Shown one piece after another: positions 47,290 through 61,198 of a stretch of DNA of 64,000 nucleotides. The DNA is taken from the NCBI GenBank assembly GCA_031472005.1, contig PZJY01000008.1:1426001-1490000 (forward strand), read 5' to 3'. The notes beneath the pieces were generated by a model that saw only the letters and a program-made list of their open reading frames with translations, was not told the origin of the DNA and did not search any database. Source of the DNA: Tetracladium setigerum. Taxonomy: Eukaryota > Ascomycota > Leotiomycetes > Helotiales. The translations under genes were made by a program, and so were the position numbers. How positions within the stretch are numbered: position 1 is the first letter of the stretch; each line of letters starts with the position of its first letter.

Positions 47290-50200
47290 ATGGAGCTCTC
47301 TGAAAATCGGCCCCAAGTATGCATTCAATCGAGCCCTTCTTGCCACAATTCTTGATGCTAATACAATTATAACAGCAGATGCGATCCCAATTGCAACCTC
47401 CAACTCAATATCCCAACTCGCAACGAGGGCTCAACGAGATCACCGACTCCCAGAACAATGCGCGATCCATACCGGTACCCGTATCAAGAATGCCTCCTCC
47501 ATCAGTGAAGCACAAATACAGCTCGTCAAGTATGAGACAAGGAATGAATGCCCCGAATCACGCCGCTAAATATCTTGCAGATGCTGGAACAGAGCCTCCT
47601 ACTAAGCGCAGGACACTGGTGGAGAAGGCAGGATCCTTCGACGTTCCTAAACCTACAGCGCGAGCGGCAATTCAAGGACAACCACTTGTATCAACGGTAA
47701 GGAAACTTTCGTACAACACGAATCGAGTCTCGCGAGTTTGAAGAGTACTTAGGCTAACATTTGTTGTACCGCGAAGAAATCCGGGCTAGGTCGATCCGGC
47801 TCCTTCTCGTCCTCTGTGTCTTCTCGTGCTCCCTCTGCATCCTCTCGAAACACTTCAAATGGTAGCCATTCAAGCAGCGTGGGGCCTGGAAGCCGACCAG
47901 CATCCTACCACGGGAGTCGACCCCAGACGGCTATGGCTGTCAAACAGCCATCCACTTCTCGCACGAACCTCCCAAGAACTCGACCAGCAACATCGATGGA
48001 AATGCGCTCACCAGATCATGAAAGACCGGCTCGCAAGGAAAGCAATGGTACGCTACAGTCACTTAATGCTACTTCTCCTTTATCGCATAAGCAATACCCT
48101 CTTCGGGTCAAAAAGTTGCGTGGATCACAATCTATGCAGATCCTCAGATCGAAACAGTCAGTAAACAACGCGAGAGACGTTTCCGTTAGTACGGCAATGA
48201 GCAAACTTTCTCTTGACGAAAACGATCAAAACCCCCTTATTGAGAATGCCGCTATGCCAGCCATAATGATGCCACCGCCGAAGAGGAAGGCTCTAGCTCA
48301 TAAGCATTCGCTCCCAGCGCTGAATACGCAAAACATGAGATTGAACCACTACGAGAATTCTCTCATCGTATATCAAGGTCCTGGAGACAGCCCAGCGGCT
48401 CCAATCACCCCCTCTCAAATTCCTGTACTTTCCAAGGCGGAAGCACCTTCTCCTATCACTCCATGCAAGTCGCGACGAGATCCACTTGCAAAGACCCCTA
48501 AACCATCTCCTTCCTTCTTGTCAAAAAATTCTAACATAGTTGGCTTTACAGCCTGGGACGTTGGCGATCGCTTAGAACGAGTCGAGGCCATGTATACGGA
48601 GATGAAATCCACGCTGGAAGGGACAGTAACAGAAAGGCATGATCTCGAGCAAGAGCAAGCATTACTCAAGCATAAAGGTAAGCTTAAAAAGCCACCCCAG
48701 AACAGATCCATCTTTTGATCTCAAGAATTCGACTCTCATCTTGGGTAACTCTTGATGAAATTTGCATCCTGCTTGATTGGATATGGGATGCCGACGCTGA
48801 ATGCTCCTTCCCTCGACATCACTATATGGTGCGACCATGATGAAGATCTCGTTATAGTGTTTGGTATGGGATGTTCTGAACTAAATGTATACTAATTTTC
48901 CACAGTCCTGGAACTCGAAGGCCTACGCTCTCAACTCTCCACTTCAAATTTATCATTGCAGACAGACCTGAACGAGGTACGACAGAAGTGCGACATGTTC
49001 CAGCAGAGATTAATGACCGCGAACGCCACCTTGGACGATCAGATCAGAGCTCATAGGATAGCTATGGACGATCTTTCTAGAGACCACAGGAATGAAACCG
49101 ACAAACTTCGACGAGACAACACGGATGAGCTTGATCGGATGCTGAGGAACCACCGAGATGAGCTTAGAGACGTTGAACGACGAGCAGCTACCGAGCTTGA
49201 TGACAGGATTCGTGATTTAGAACGGCGCCAGGATGCAAACCTAGAAGATGAGAAAACTCGAAGGATTCGTGAAGTGCAAGAATTCGAAGCCAGAATTGCG
49301 TCAGAAAGCAGAAGCTTGGATCAAACCATTCAACAGAAGGATCGTGAAATTCAGAACATGAGGGGGACATTGAGAATCTGCAGGGTAATCTCGACAGAGA
49401 ACAAACGTTGAAAGCCACTGCTCTGGCAAGCCTTGCGGATATGAGACAAGCCTTCCAGAAGACTGGAGAAGAAACATCAACAACAATACAGAGCCTAGAA
49501 AGTACCGTTTCCAGTCTTCGAGCCCGAATCCTCTTTCTCGAGTCCGGAAGTAAGGCCCAGTCAGACAGCTTTGCTGATATGGAAGCGAGACTTCAGGACG
49601 CAGTCAGGTCAGCAGACTTATCAAAGAAGAAGCTGATAAAGGAGGAGACTCTTCGCCGCATTTTGTTCAATCAAGTCCAAGAGTTGAAGGGAAACATTCG
49701 TGTCATGTGCAGGATACGACCAGTACCAAAGGGCAACGATGGTGAGATCGCCAAGGTCACATACCCTGATATCGACAAAGAATCAAAGGAAGTCGAAATC
49801 ATGGGCAAAGAAGAGAAGAGTAGCCTGGGAACGGTGACCAGGAAAACTCACGCCTTCAGCTTCGACAGAGTGTTTGGTCCAGAAAGCCAGAATCAGGAAG
49901 TCTTCGAGGAGATTTCACAACTCGTCCAAAGTGCACTAGATGGATACAATGTATGTATCTTCTGTTACGGTCAAACTGGAGCCGGAAAGACCCACACTAT
50001 GTCATCCGCCGATGGAATGATTCCTCGCGCAACCCACCAAATCTATCAGAGTGCTCTTGAGCTTCAGGATAAGGGGTGGACATATACTATGGAAGGAAGT
50101 TTCGTGGAGGTTTACAACGAAGATATCCACGATCTCCTGGGAGACTCAAAGGACTTCGACAAGAAGAAGCATGAGGTTCGCCATGACGACAAGAAGAAGC

Positions 50201-50847
50201 AGACTACGGTGACTGGTCTGCAAACAGTGGCTCTTGATTCACCTAGTGCAGTAGAGACAATTCTGAAGCGAGCAGATGCCAACCGAAGTGTAGCAGCAAC
50301 AAAGTCGAACGAACGATCCTCGAGATCGCATTCCGTATTCATTTTGAAGCTTGTTGGGCGAAATAGCACTACCGGTGAGACCTCGGAAGGGACGTTGAAT
50401 CTGGTTGATTTGGCTGGTTCCGAGAGGCTGAAGCAATCTGGCGCCGAGGGCGAAAGAATGAAGGAAACTCAGAACATCAACAAGAGTTTAAGTTGCCTAG
50501 GAGATGTCATTGGGGCATTAGGGCAAGGAAAAGAGGGTGCCCATATTCCTTACAGGAATTCAAAGGTCGGTACTGTGAGTAGGATGTTTGTGGGATTTGA
50601 ACTGACTTGACATAGCTTACATATCTTCTGCAATATTCTCTCGGTGGTAACTCCAAGACTCTCATGTTTGTCATGGCGAGTCCAATGGAAGCACATTTGA
50701 GCGAAACTGTAACAAGTTTGAAATTCGCAACCAAGGTTAGTCTTCTTTTCAGTTCACACAACACTCTCAGTCAAATGCTAACGACTACAGGTCCACAACA
50801 CTCATATCGGTACAGCCAAAAAGTCAACGAAAGTGCGCAGTGATTGA
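47290..50847 (+). CDS. klpA: Kinesin-14, C-terminal minus-end motor (KlpA/Kar3 type), one frame break in the stalk
   Basis: Seven or so exons, from ATG 47290 to TGA 50845-50847, roughly 1,000 residues. The Ser/Pro/Arg-rich basic tail (about 1-420) is the non-motor microtubule-binding part. A long coiled coil (about 48,560-49,670) leads to the kinesin-14 neck (LRRILFNQVQELKGNIRVMCRIRP), then the motor: P-loop GQTGAGKT, switch I SNERSSRSH, switch II DLAGSE, IPYRNSKLTYLLQ, ending VHNTHIGTAKK. The motor is at the C-terminus, so it is minus-end directed; in fungi it acts in spindle focusing and nuclear fusion. The frame breaks at 49362-49366: ATG AGG GGG ACA leads to a stop, while one extra G gives MRGDIENLQGNLDREQ and the rest of the coiled coil. 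I favour an assembly error. Confidence 0.93.
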
Positions 50848-53800
50848 TGACGAACTTTTCACATAATGATGGTGCTTTAATCTTGTCCGAACGTGGCTTT
50901 TCCACACCACAAGCGTCGTTCTTGATTTTGCAAAAGAGCGCGAGGCTGTCTGTTGGAGTACGGTGTATTTGTTGCGAGACTGGGTTCTCATATTAGTCTC
51001 TTGTTATATACACACATATTGGAGTTTTGGATGGGGCTTGGGGTTACGGGAGACGTCGTTCTTTGAGTCTCCTCTCCTTACTGGAGGGACCTGCTGGGAG
51101 ATTAAGGGGCTGAAGAATTTTTCTCACTACTTTATGAGAAGCAAATACCAGATACGAACATTCGTGAAAAAGTTCACCTACTGATTTTTGAGGGGCTTAT
51201 TGTGAAAAGGTCCAGAGTGACATAACCGATGAGAACAGGCCGTTGGAGCAAGAGGGACTCCCCAGAACAGGGCCGAAGACTGCAGGTTCTTCTTTAAAAA
51301 ATTCCAATTGAGAAGAGTGAGATGCCTCCTTCGTTCTTCCAATCTCAATTGATATGGACAAGCCAACCCAACCTCTACAGTCATCTCAAAGCGTCACATC
51401 TTCTTTCCCCCTCTTCCTCTCTCTAATCTGAATACCCCCGTCTTCGCCACCAATCTTCCTTATTCCCACACGTAATCCACTCGTCGTCAAAAAGACAGAT
51501 CAATTACACAGTACACAACTCCACCAAACAATTCATTCCGGTCCTTGCTTTTAACAACAGAAACAACAGACACGCCCAAGCTTACCTTCAGCTAAAGTAG
51601 TAACAACATTGCCGGATTGCTCTACCGGATCGATCGTCCATTCCCAAGCGCAAGCAGGGACCGCAAAACGACCTCGGGACATAAATAACTTCTACATTTA
51701 CTGTACTATCCTGCAAGTGTAGCAAGTGCACCGCTAACAATAGGTACGAAAAGGCAGAGTGACTGGCACGGTCCAAACTCGCCCCATGCTCAACTTAACT
51801 TGCAAGCTTCATGTAATTTGAATAAACGTCAGGGAAAATGCAGGTACTGCTCAGGTACAGTACTGTACGTACCGTGCCTACAGTAGGCACTGTACTGTAC
51901 CGAAGTAGGCACTCAGGGGTGAAATGTAAACACGCACAAGCACATGCGAGTTCGCAAAAGCATCTTAAGCGATTATTTCCCCTAGGGTTTTCTTTACATC
52001 GGACCATCCCTTGCAGAGCTAAGTAGGTAAGGCCTTGCGTAGGTAGGTGTGAGCTTGAACTACTAAAGCATGAGCTTTGATGATTACTTATCCTATTGCT
52101 CTTTTGATAGGGGAAACCTCGGGATTTCATGGCAATGTTTAGGTTTCTCTGACTGTACACAGTGGACAGGACTATTATCGGCCATCTCCGGCCTCGGGGT
52201 TTTCAGCTTCAGGACCTTCAAGTATCTACCTTGCTGCACTATTACAAGACTTACTTAGGCGAGTCTAGACGTTTGGTGATTTGTTCATTACTATTTGTCT
52301 TGGAATCGGAAGCATTCCCGATCATGTATCGTCTTTGACTTGTCAATAGCCGAATGGATCGACAAACCTATCGCTTGGCCCTTCCCTCCCTTGTTGATCT
52401 TCACAATAATGATGAAGAAGAGCAGTGATATGACGGCCGTACGAATCCAGACTAAAGAAGTCGAGGTGAAGTACCGGTGACATACTTTGCTCGAGCGTTG
52501 AAATTCGAGATTAAATCCGGGGTTTCGAATCTCGGATTCCGCATTCCTCTGACCCAGATTGGTGCGCACCGGCATCAGAAGGCGATCTTTGAAGATCATG
52601 AACTCACCTTGAAAGTTTGTGGACTGTAGTTTTGACACATCAAACTGCATCGGTCAAAGCCCATAATTCAGGAACCAAAGTGCTCCCTCGATGTACCTCG
52701 TTACCGAGATGGGAAATGATTGAGATGAGTTCATGTAGGGTGTTGCTGGTGTATTATTTGGGTTTGATTCTTTGGTTTTGCTTTAGGTTACGGTTTGGGT
52801 TCGATCTCTTTCGGCCGAGATACACTCTATTTTAGTACACGATCGGGGCGAGACGGTGCGGGGGAGGGGCTGCACACTGTTCGTTCTGTGCTGTGCCGGC
52901 TATCGAGCAAGCGAGCGGCGGTTCTCAAGTTGGCTCAAAAAGTAGATTCCGGAAAGGAGGGAGGTTTATTTGTAACCATGATCTGATTCCCAGGTGCCAA
53001 GTGCGCGAGAAAAAGGTTGGGAAGTGTGTAGGTGAATGCTAAAGTAAGTAGGTGTCGGGAGTCTGGGTTTAGGTTTGCGTAGGTTTCTCGCTAGGAGATA
53101 TATGATTCAAGGCCAAGGAAAGGTTTTCCTGTTTGGTTCTGGTTAGCTAATTATGCAAGTGCACATGCACAACTGAGATCGAAGCTATCACTAAAAGAAA
53201 AGGGGTGGGAGTTGGATCTGCTTGGACCTCGTGATCACTTGGTTCGTTTGAATTGGTGGGAGGCGCCGTCAGGATTTTGCCGATTTTTTTAGTTGGGTGT
53301 ACTGTCAACTAACGCCCATTGACAAGGGGCCAGGAAAGAGAGCTAGGAGAATTATCTAGGTACCTAGTTAGCTAGTCGATGGGTGCCTTGAACGGTGCGT
53401 TAAATATAGAGTTGCTGCGTGAACGGTTGGGAGTTCGGACCTATGAGCTTTTAATAGGTCACCGGCCGTGCCAAGACGACGAAGAGATAATGGAATGTGG
53501 TGTTTTTCTCTTTGGCAACAGGGATTTCAGAATATATTTCTTGATGGGAGAGACTAGTATTGAAGACTTGTGGTCTCTATAGACGAGGTCTACGATCATT
53601 GATATCTGTCCACCAAGTCGACGACAAAACATGAGAAGTGAAGATTACCTAGATATTCACTGTTCAGGCACGGATGGATGAGAGATATCATGCTTCCGGG
53701 CCGATAACCTTATAGAACGCAACGAGGTGAAATGCTGTTCCTTGAAAAGCTGGAGATCATGCACGGTTGCACTTACCAAAGTAGACGAACAGCAAGAGCT

Positions 53801-56800
53801 TGGGGAAAGTGGTTGCCGCATTCGCCAGCTTAAGATTGCATTCTCGTTCCCCTCCCCCTTGAACATGCGTTTCTCCGCCATTGAGGTCAGGTTGGCTTTG
53901 TCTGCTGCCAGATTGAAGATCCATCTCGCTGCCATAAAACTTTATTTGCGCTCAGTCCAGTTCGCCGGTGGTCTGTGTTGTGTACTTCCGGGTTTCTCTC
54001 GTGGGTGTTGAGAACGAGGCTGGATCTGAGCTTTGGAGGGCGGGAGCTAAGCTCAATCCTCCGTAACTGCACAACGGATCGTAGAATTTTTTCTTTGAAG
54101 GCGTTACTGGTGGCTGGTTAGCATACGTTTCATGTTGTCTTACTTATATGGCTGATTAGATTTCTTGGAGAGACGCTCAGGCTCGGTCGATTCCTGGATG
54201 GGAAAGTATTCGCGTTGAGATCGGTGCTTCAAGCTTTCTTGCAGCCGAAGACTAGAAGATGGGAAAATATCTCGGGCTGCTTTGTGAGACAACTGAGAGT
54301 TATGGCAAGGGAATACTAGAAGCTTGAGGAATGCTATGAAAGAGACACTGAGAACTTTCTCCAACAGAGAAAGTGGCTCATTGTCCCGCTGCAACAGGGG
54401 AAATTCTTGCACAAGTATTGCGGTTCAGGTTCTAGACCTTCTAACTCCAAAGCCTCTCGCGTTGTGCTTCCAAGTCAAACTCCACAAATATTTTGAGTAC
54501 TAGTGATAGGAGGAAGGAAAAGCCGTGCAGACGGAAGGAATAACACACAACGGCCTTGAGAGAACCAGCAGGAACGGAGAATGTAGAACGTTACATAGGA
54601 GAGCGAAGAGATTTATTCCGCACGCGAAAGACCTTGAGGTTCCCCAAAATTAGGGCACTCCAGGGCCATGTAATATCAGAAGACGCGCCTGAGTAATCCG
54701 TAAGTGGCGACAACAAAACAAGACGGTACATATTCAAGTTTAGCACAAGGAGCTCTCAACGTGTTCATCTTGGGTATGTTCGAGGCTGCACACCATTGCA
54801 AAGGTCGCCGAATACATGAGCACGTTTGTGTACTCGATGCCATCATCTCGCAGTGAAAGCGGTGGCTTTGTTGGCCCCGATCTCTGAGGTTCTGTGACTG
54901 GAAACCTTTCGTCTGATGTTGCTGGTCTTTTTCGGGTGAGGATGCTCTGGTTAAAGCTGTAAATCTCCTATTGTCATACGTTTTCCGCCAGAGAGTTCTT
55001 ACCACAAATCTTGAGCGTTTCTTTGGTGTATTTTGGTCTTGTTCAATGCGATAAAGTATCCGTGACACTCCGTTCTATGCATGTTTCCATTTGCCTCTGC
55101 AGAAGTTGAGATGGCAGCACAAGATATCAATTTCTCAGTTTCTGGCAGCACTCCACAATGGGTCACTCATACCAGGGTACTCTTGTCGCTTTTGGTCACT
55201 CCAAAGATCCATTGGCCAATCCAATCTATTCGTACAGCATTTCTGATTAGTCGGTGTCTCCCAGGGTTGTTGTTAGAATTGTCTTTCACTACAGATTGTG
55301 TCACTCCGTTTGATCGTGTCGCGCCCCCACTCCTCCTATGCCTGGAATATCGCTTAATGGCAGTCAGCCCGGAGAAGTAGAGCCCGGGTAGGTGGTAGAA
55401 GACGGCGAGAGGCAGCATCAGTCGTGGCATCTCAAGTATGACAACGCCGGATACAGAGGCGTGCTGCGTAGTTCACTAGTCGTGTATTGCGGAATCTGGT
55501 AACGGAAAACAGATGATCCGGGTAGCTGTACCAGCCGTCGAGCTCGAAGATGATCAAGTCCAGGCTGCTCACTTCGTTGGTCACACAAAGATGCGGTCTG
55601 CCGTCTGCTAGATTGGCGATACCTGGTTCTGCGAATGAGATCTTGATCTTGAATGCCCGCAATAATGACCCTCCGTATTTCTAAGCCATCAATGCCTTTC
55701 CCAGACGCCTCGTATGGTGGTGACACCAGCCTTCCCGACCTGACAGCCAGGGGGGAGTAAGGTAGATTGGATTGACGGTTGATTGCTTCGGATCGGCTGG
55801 CTCGCATGATTGATGCCTTTCTGATAGAATGCACCACGACGACTTCCAAACAAACCGGTAGCGAGCCTAACAACTTGCCAAGATACCTTACCTCGGTAGG
55901 TAGATACATACCTAGACTCTGTACCTACCCACCAGAAGGAGCAAGAAATCCTTGCGAATGCCTTCCCATGTGCGTACCGTAGCTTGGTAAATGCTGGCAC
56001 ATATGCTTCTGTGTCGGGAGACATGGGGGGAAAGGCGGGAGGAGGACGAGGAAGATGTCAAAAAGCTGGGAAGTTAGGAATTGGGAGTTGGGAAGCTTCG
56101 TCGTTGCCAAATTAAATCACATATACCTCCCCTGATCGACATATAGGACAAGGAAGCAATTTTGACAGCAATCTTGGCAGTCTAGTCTAGCGCCCAAAGT
56201 TTATTGAACCCCATGAAAACTTCCTTTGTTCCAAAAAAGCCTCTTCCTCCTGCCCCCCCCGTCGCCGCAAGAAGCAAAAAAACGCGCCAAAGTGTGGGAT
56301 CGACGTGCTTTGAAAATCGAAGTGTGAAACATCGCCAAAGGCTCATCAACATGCCGCCTGCGTCTGCCATCCATCATAAAGTCGACGTTTCACAAACACG
56401 ACGCATCCCCCCACCAGCACCAGACGCTTGTCAAACAGCGCTCGTTAACTCGAGGGATTTCCATGAAACACACACACGATTCTGCATGGCAACCTGCGCA
56501 ATCCCATGACTCCTTCTCTATGGTTCCTCGAAACTGATGGGGGCAGTCCCCTCTGAACTTCTCCCAAACAGACCACGGCCAAGCATGGCCACGACATCCA
56601 ACCACGACGAGAAACAGTAACCAGAGCAGCAAAAGTGCAGCATGGGAAAGGAGAGCAATAATCTCCATGTCTCAGGAGATGCTCAAGAACAGGTGTGTGA
56701 TGCTTGCTTTTGGGCCTTCGTTGCAGGGTTGGTACCCAATCTGTTGAAAGATGGGACAGTTTTGGAGAATGGGGGAGGACGACGACAGTGGTTTTCGAAT

Positions 56801-59800
56801 AATTGCCCAAATATGTGTGATCTGCATCGTCAGATTATTCGTAGCCCTGGATGAACGTCTTCAACCGGCAGGTAGCAAGCCAATTGCGGCAAGCTGTCAG
56901 GCGCCGGCTGTAGCAACTGCGGTGCACTACATCCACCATGGTTGACACGAATCATATGGACACCCATCTGCGGCGGTGACAACTTCAGACGCACATGAGG
57001 ATTGAGAAATTGGGGATTCAATCACGAACTCGGAAGTGGGGAGAATCCATCGTCTCGAACTACCTTTCGAGACGGTCGAGACACTCTCTCCAACAATCTT
57101 CCACGGCCTTTGGTTCATCATTTCGAACGAGGGCTCTTCTTTATCCCATCAATTGACAGATTGCTTCGAGAGAGTTTTGGAAGGTTGACATGGTTTCCAT
57201 GACTGCTTCTACCGAGAAGGATCTTGCGTTGCGCCTCGGGGCCCCTTAACGCTTCGCAGCAGTAGTGTGATATTTTGATTGCCGACTACTTTGTCTGCAA
57301 TTATCCTTTCGATATACGATACCGTCAATTAAACGATGGGAGGGTTATTAGCAACCTCTGATCAGAAACAGCCCCTGGAAAGCAAAAGACAAGAGAAGGT
57401 TCATTTTACTGGACAAGTTGGCATCAAATAGACATGAGGATGAACAGTCTCGGCCTGACTTTCATGCATCCAATATAGGCCACCGGCGACCTCAGGCTGG
57501 CGAGGACAATAAGAGGCTTGCATCTAGATTCTCGGCATGGCTACTCGTGAGTTTTGAATACTTGACACAGCATCTTGCCACGATGGCTCTCCCTGATGCG
57601 ATCTCCCAAATAATGGCATCCCTACCGACCATTGATTTGATAGATGATGGGCCGGAAATAACGTTGGTTCAGCCTCTACGACTCAGGTTGTCAACCCTAT
57701 ATTTTACTTTCCGACTCATGGTCAACATACGTGTTGAACTAACGTCATCCCATGAAGCCAAGAAGCAACATGGTCTCTCAAACTTCCGTTGACACTGGTG
57801 TTCTTCGAGCATACGAGTACTCTGTTTCCTAACCCCATATTGCTGGCACGTTTTATGCGTGCACAACGGACAGAACAGGACATATCCCCCACTACTATTG
57901 CTGCCCCACCTGCACGGACAAACACAACCACAGACCCAGAAGAGATCGCCCACCCCTGGCACACTCTCACCAGTCTGGCCAGCACCAACCACCAACGGCA
58001 AATCTGGTTGTGTTGGGGCTCTGGGCTTATGGATCTTGCCTGGGATCCCCTTGTCAGAGTGTGACATCGGCAAATAGCACCACTTCCCACTTCCCAGCGG
58101 CGATCAAGGAGTAATTGTCCGAGTGGAGGCACCAACCATTAAAGGAGTCCAACGCCGCTGTCAGGCATCTCCCTTCTATTAATTCCGCTCTGGACGCCAT
58201 GGCCCTCTCTGTGAATGAACCTCGCGAGTCTTGCTGATGGATGAGCGTAGTTCGGAGCAAGTCTCGTTTAACTCACGAGATGAACAACTGATGAACCAAT
58301 CGAATCATCGTCTCATACAGCCTGGTTGTTCCTGGTCGAGTATCTTAAGATGATGACTTTTTCCCAGTACTCAAGAGGAAATGTGGCCTCCCCTTCCAGT
58401 TTGGCGGAATCTTTTTTTGCAATCCAGACCTGAACAGTTTTCAAAGTTTCAAGTGTTCTAATACGTGCATGCCGTTTAGTTGATGGCTGCTGTAAGCCCG
58501 GAAGAGAAAGCGAATGGTGGCCCCTTGCTCTTGATGTCATATTAACACTCCAGCAGCATCGAAATATTGTCACTTCTCTTCTGACCCTATATGGAGTTTC
58601 TGGTGTGCGATCCTTCTTGCTGGGTTGCTCTTGCGGGGGATATCGCTATCTACCAGTTCTCTGTAGGGTTCTCCATGTGGGAAACGGTTGTTTGAAGTCA
58701 ACCTTTGGTTGAAAGATTATAAAATTCATTCTTTACAGCGTCCGGAATCCTTCCGAGCCACTTGGTTTGTGAGGTTCTTCCTTGGGAAATCTTGATGCCG
58801 TGTCACTTGTTTTTACTTTCGGATTGCGAAGGGGACATCCAAGGCGATATAAAAGTTTGTTTGGTGATCTGAGCACAACTTACGAACGTTTAGATTCTTT
58901 GGAGAGTGGCCACGAGCTTCTTATTATTCAAATCATTATATTCAGCAGGAGCTGGCCCCAGCCTGGGGTTAAAAGCGTAAGTCGCACGAGTCTGCCGCGC
59001 TGTGACTTTGCATTTGCAGCTGCATACAGCAGGTGGGAAGAGTGCTGCCATTTCGAAGCCACAAGCCTGCAAACTGTACGATTTACGAAGCGAAGCAGGG
59101 CAATCTCTCTTCCCATGACCAGGTCGCTCTCTTCAGTCGTACTGACTGTAGTGACCAGCACAGTGGTATCGGAATGAAATGAGAGCATTATTGCGGTATA
59201 CGAAAAGACGAGTTCTCGCTAGTAGGTAGTCCTCGACGATTAAGATATTCTGGCTGTTGAGTTCGGCCTGCAGTGTTGACATCAACTCATCTGAACTCCA
59301 GGCATGCTGCAAAAGGAATGCTTCTGACCGGAGGTATTCCCACCCTTTCCTTTCTCATTTGCTAAATGGCAAGCGAGAGAGCAATTCGAAACGGCCTTCT
59401 CTAGTCGGCCTTCCCTGCTAGGACGTGGGTCTTTGCATAGATACTTCCTTGATACTCCACCATCGTCAATTCGCAGTTGATGATTTACAGCCCAAATCCT
59501 TGTCTGGCCATTCACCTGTTCCTGCTCGCGAGAATTGCCCGTCAAACGAGAAGGAAATGAAACAAATCTCACCTCCTCAAGTCGTTCTCTGTCGGCACCT
59601 TGCATCTCCAAACGCAGGCCCGTGCCATGGCGTCGATGTTTCCATCGGGGAATTTGACCTGCACCAGGACGGACTAGATTAATGCACCAGATCCTTGAGC
59701 CTGCTCGGCCTTTGGCTGGGGGCTCTCAGACCTCCATCAAAAGCGTCAAACCTTGGGGCTAGACATTCTAGCCTAGGAAGTGAGCCAGCCTACTTTGAAG

Positions 59801-61198
59801 GTTTAGCTCTTTCGCTCCACTCACACTTCCTGTCAGCCCGCCACACGCTGTCACTGCTCCAGGCAAGACAACTGCATCATATTTAAACTTTGGCTCTTTC
59901 TCCGACATTCCTCTAACTTGTTTGGGTGAATGTAATTACGATTTATTATCCGCAACGCCCAGCCCGTTTCCGCGCTATACTATCCCAGACGGAACACTGG
60001 TCCCAATCTACGTCAACAACTAACTACTCGCCCGCCAGCAGCCCAGGTTCGCGGAAGGTAGAGCCAGCAGCAACAAAGTCTCTCCTGTGCCTTTACTCAC
60101 TACTTTCTGGTCTGAACCCCATACATACCCTCACTACTTACTACCTTACTCCTGAACCCCCAACTGATGTATCTGAAAAGCTCCAGATTTCACCACAACT
60201 GGCGGCTAATCCCATGCAGAAACAAACCCTATATACACCAAAACTTATATCTTCGCTTTCCCAGTGCCTACTATTTCACAACAAAGCACAGCAACAGAGC
60301 CGCCACAGGAAAAGACTTGTGTGAACCAACTCTTTCTTGCTTTTCTCAAGGAACAATCTATGTGCCACCTCTTCCCACGCCTCTTGACGCAAGCACAAAC
60401 CCTCATCGACGCCGAGCTCTCTTCCCCTGGAGCCACCAGCACGCCCCACATTCAGTGCCAACGATCACACTGCTCGCAACGTATACCCTAGACCTTGTGT
60501 TTCGTTCTTACTTTCTCCTAGTCGCTGCGACGCTCTGGAGAATTAACTGCATCGGCATCTGTGCAGCGGCCCGTTGTTGACCTGGTGTTCCTGGATGGCA
60601 CCGACCCTCTCGAAGTGTTAATATACTTAAGAGATCTCTCGCCTCCTCGGTTCTTGCGGCAGAAAAAACTAATCACACGACTTTGTGCAAACGTCAACTC
60701 TGATATAAACCTCTTCAGAAATATACCTCCGGATCGCATGCTCACTCCTGCAGTTCTGATCATCATCCGACTTCCGAACGAACTTTAATCCCATAATCCA
60801 ACCACCCACCTCTCACCGATCCCACCTTTCCTATTCATCAACTCAAGAACTGCCAACCATTCCATCAAGTAGTGAAGATCATTCCTTGGGAACTTCGCCC
60901 TCGAGCAACACGATTCTAGGGACCAACCCTGTTTGCTTTGGCCACAGTATTATCCCCGTGTTCCAACAACTTTAACCTCGAATCTGGAAGGTAGTCAGAG
61001 GAAACTTTGGGATTGGCAAGGTACGCTCCCTTCTCACACGTTGCTCATCTTTCCATTGGAACTCTGATACTTGGCGGGATTCACTACATCTATTTCCCTT
61101 ACCTTCCTTGCCCTCCTCGCCTCTTTAACCTCCACACTTCGTCACATTCTTTCACACTCTCCTTAAAGTACACTTCGGCTCTGCTTTCATGTATTCGA
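50848..61198. other. 10.3 kb region without a supportable gene, upstream of the homeobox gene
   Basis: I find no exon chain, domain or RNA gene here. ORFs reach only 60-160 codons and overlap on both strands, as expected by chance. The left part (51.5-53.6 kb) is rich in CCTAGGTA/GTACTGTAC-like motifs. The right part (59.7-61.2 kb) is increasingly CT-rich and looks like promoter plus 5' leader of the homeobox gene. Long regulatory regions of this kind usually flank developmental regulators in fungi; a long noncoding transcript is possible but cannot be seen from sequence. Confidence 0.5.
51874..51890. repeat. Hairpin palindrome flanked by GTACTGTAC motifs
   Basis: GTGCCTAC, one base (A), GTAGGCAC: a perfect 8-bp inverted repeat. 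On both sides lie GTACAGTACTGTAC and TGTACTGTACC, so the arms extend imperfectly to about 51,855-51,902. A third copy of the arm (GTAGGCACT) follows at 51,905. Confidence 0.85.

Noticed and set aside
52480..52560. Sequence with TTCGAATC resembling a tRNA B box
   Set aside because: No matching A box or acceptor stem can be formed at the right distance.
57418..57792. Plus-strand frame of 124 codons in the gene-poor region
   Set aside because: No ATG, no splice pattern, no domain, and other long frames overlap it on both strands.
59926..60788. Overlapping plus-strand frames before the homeobox gene
   Set aside because: They are products of CT-rich, stop-poor sequence; starts are not ATG and there is no family resemblance.
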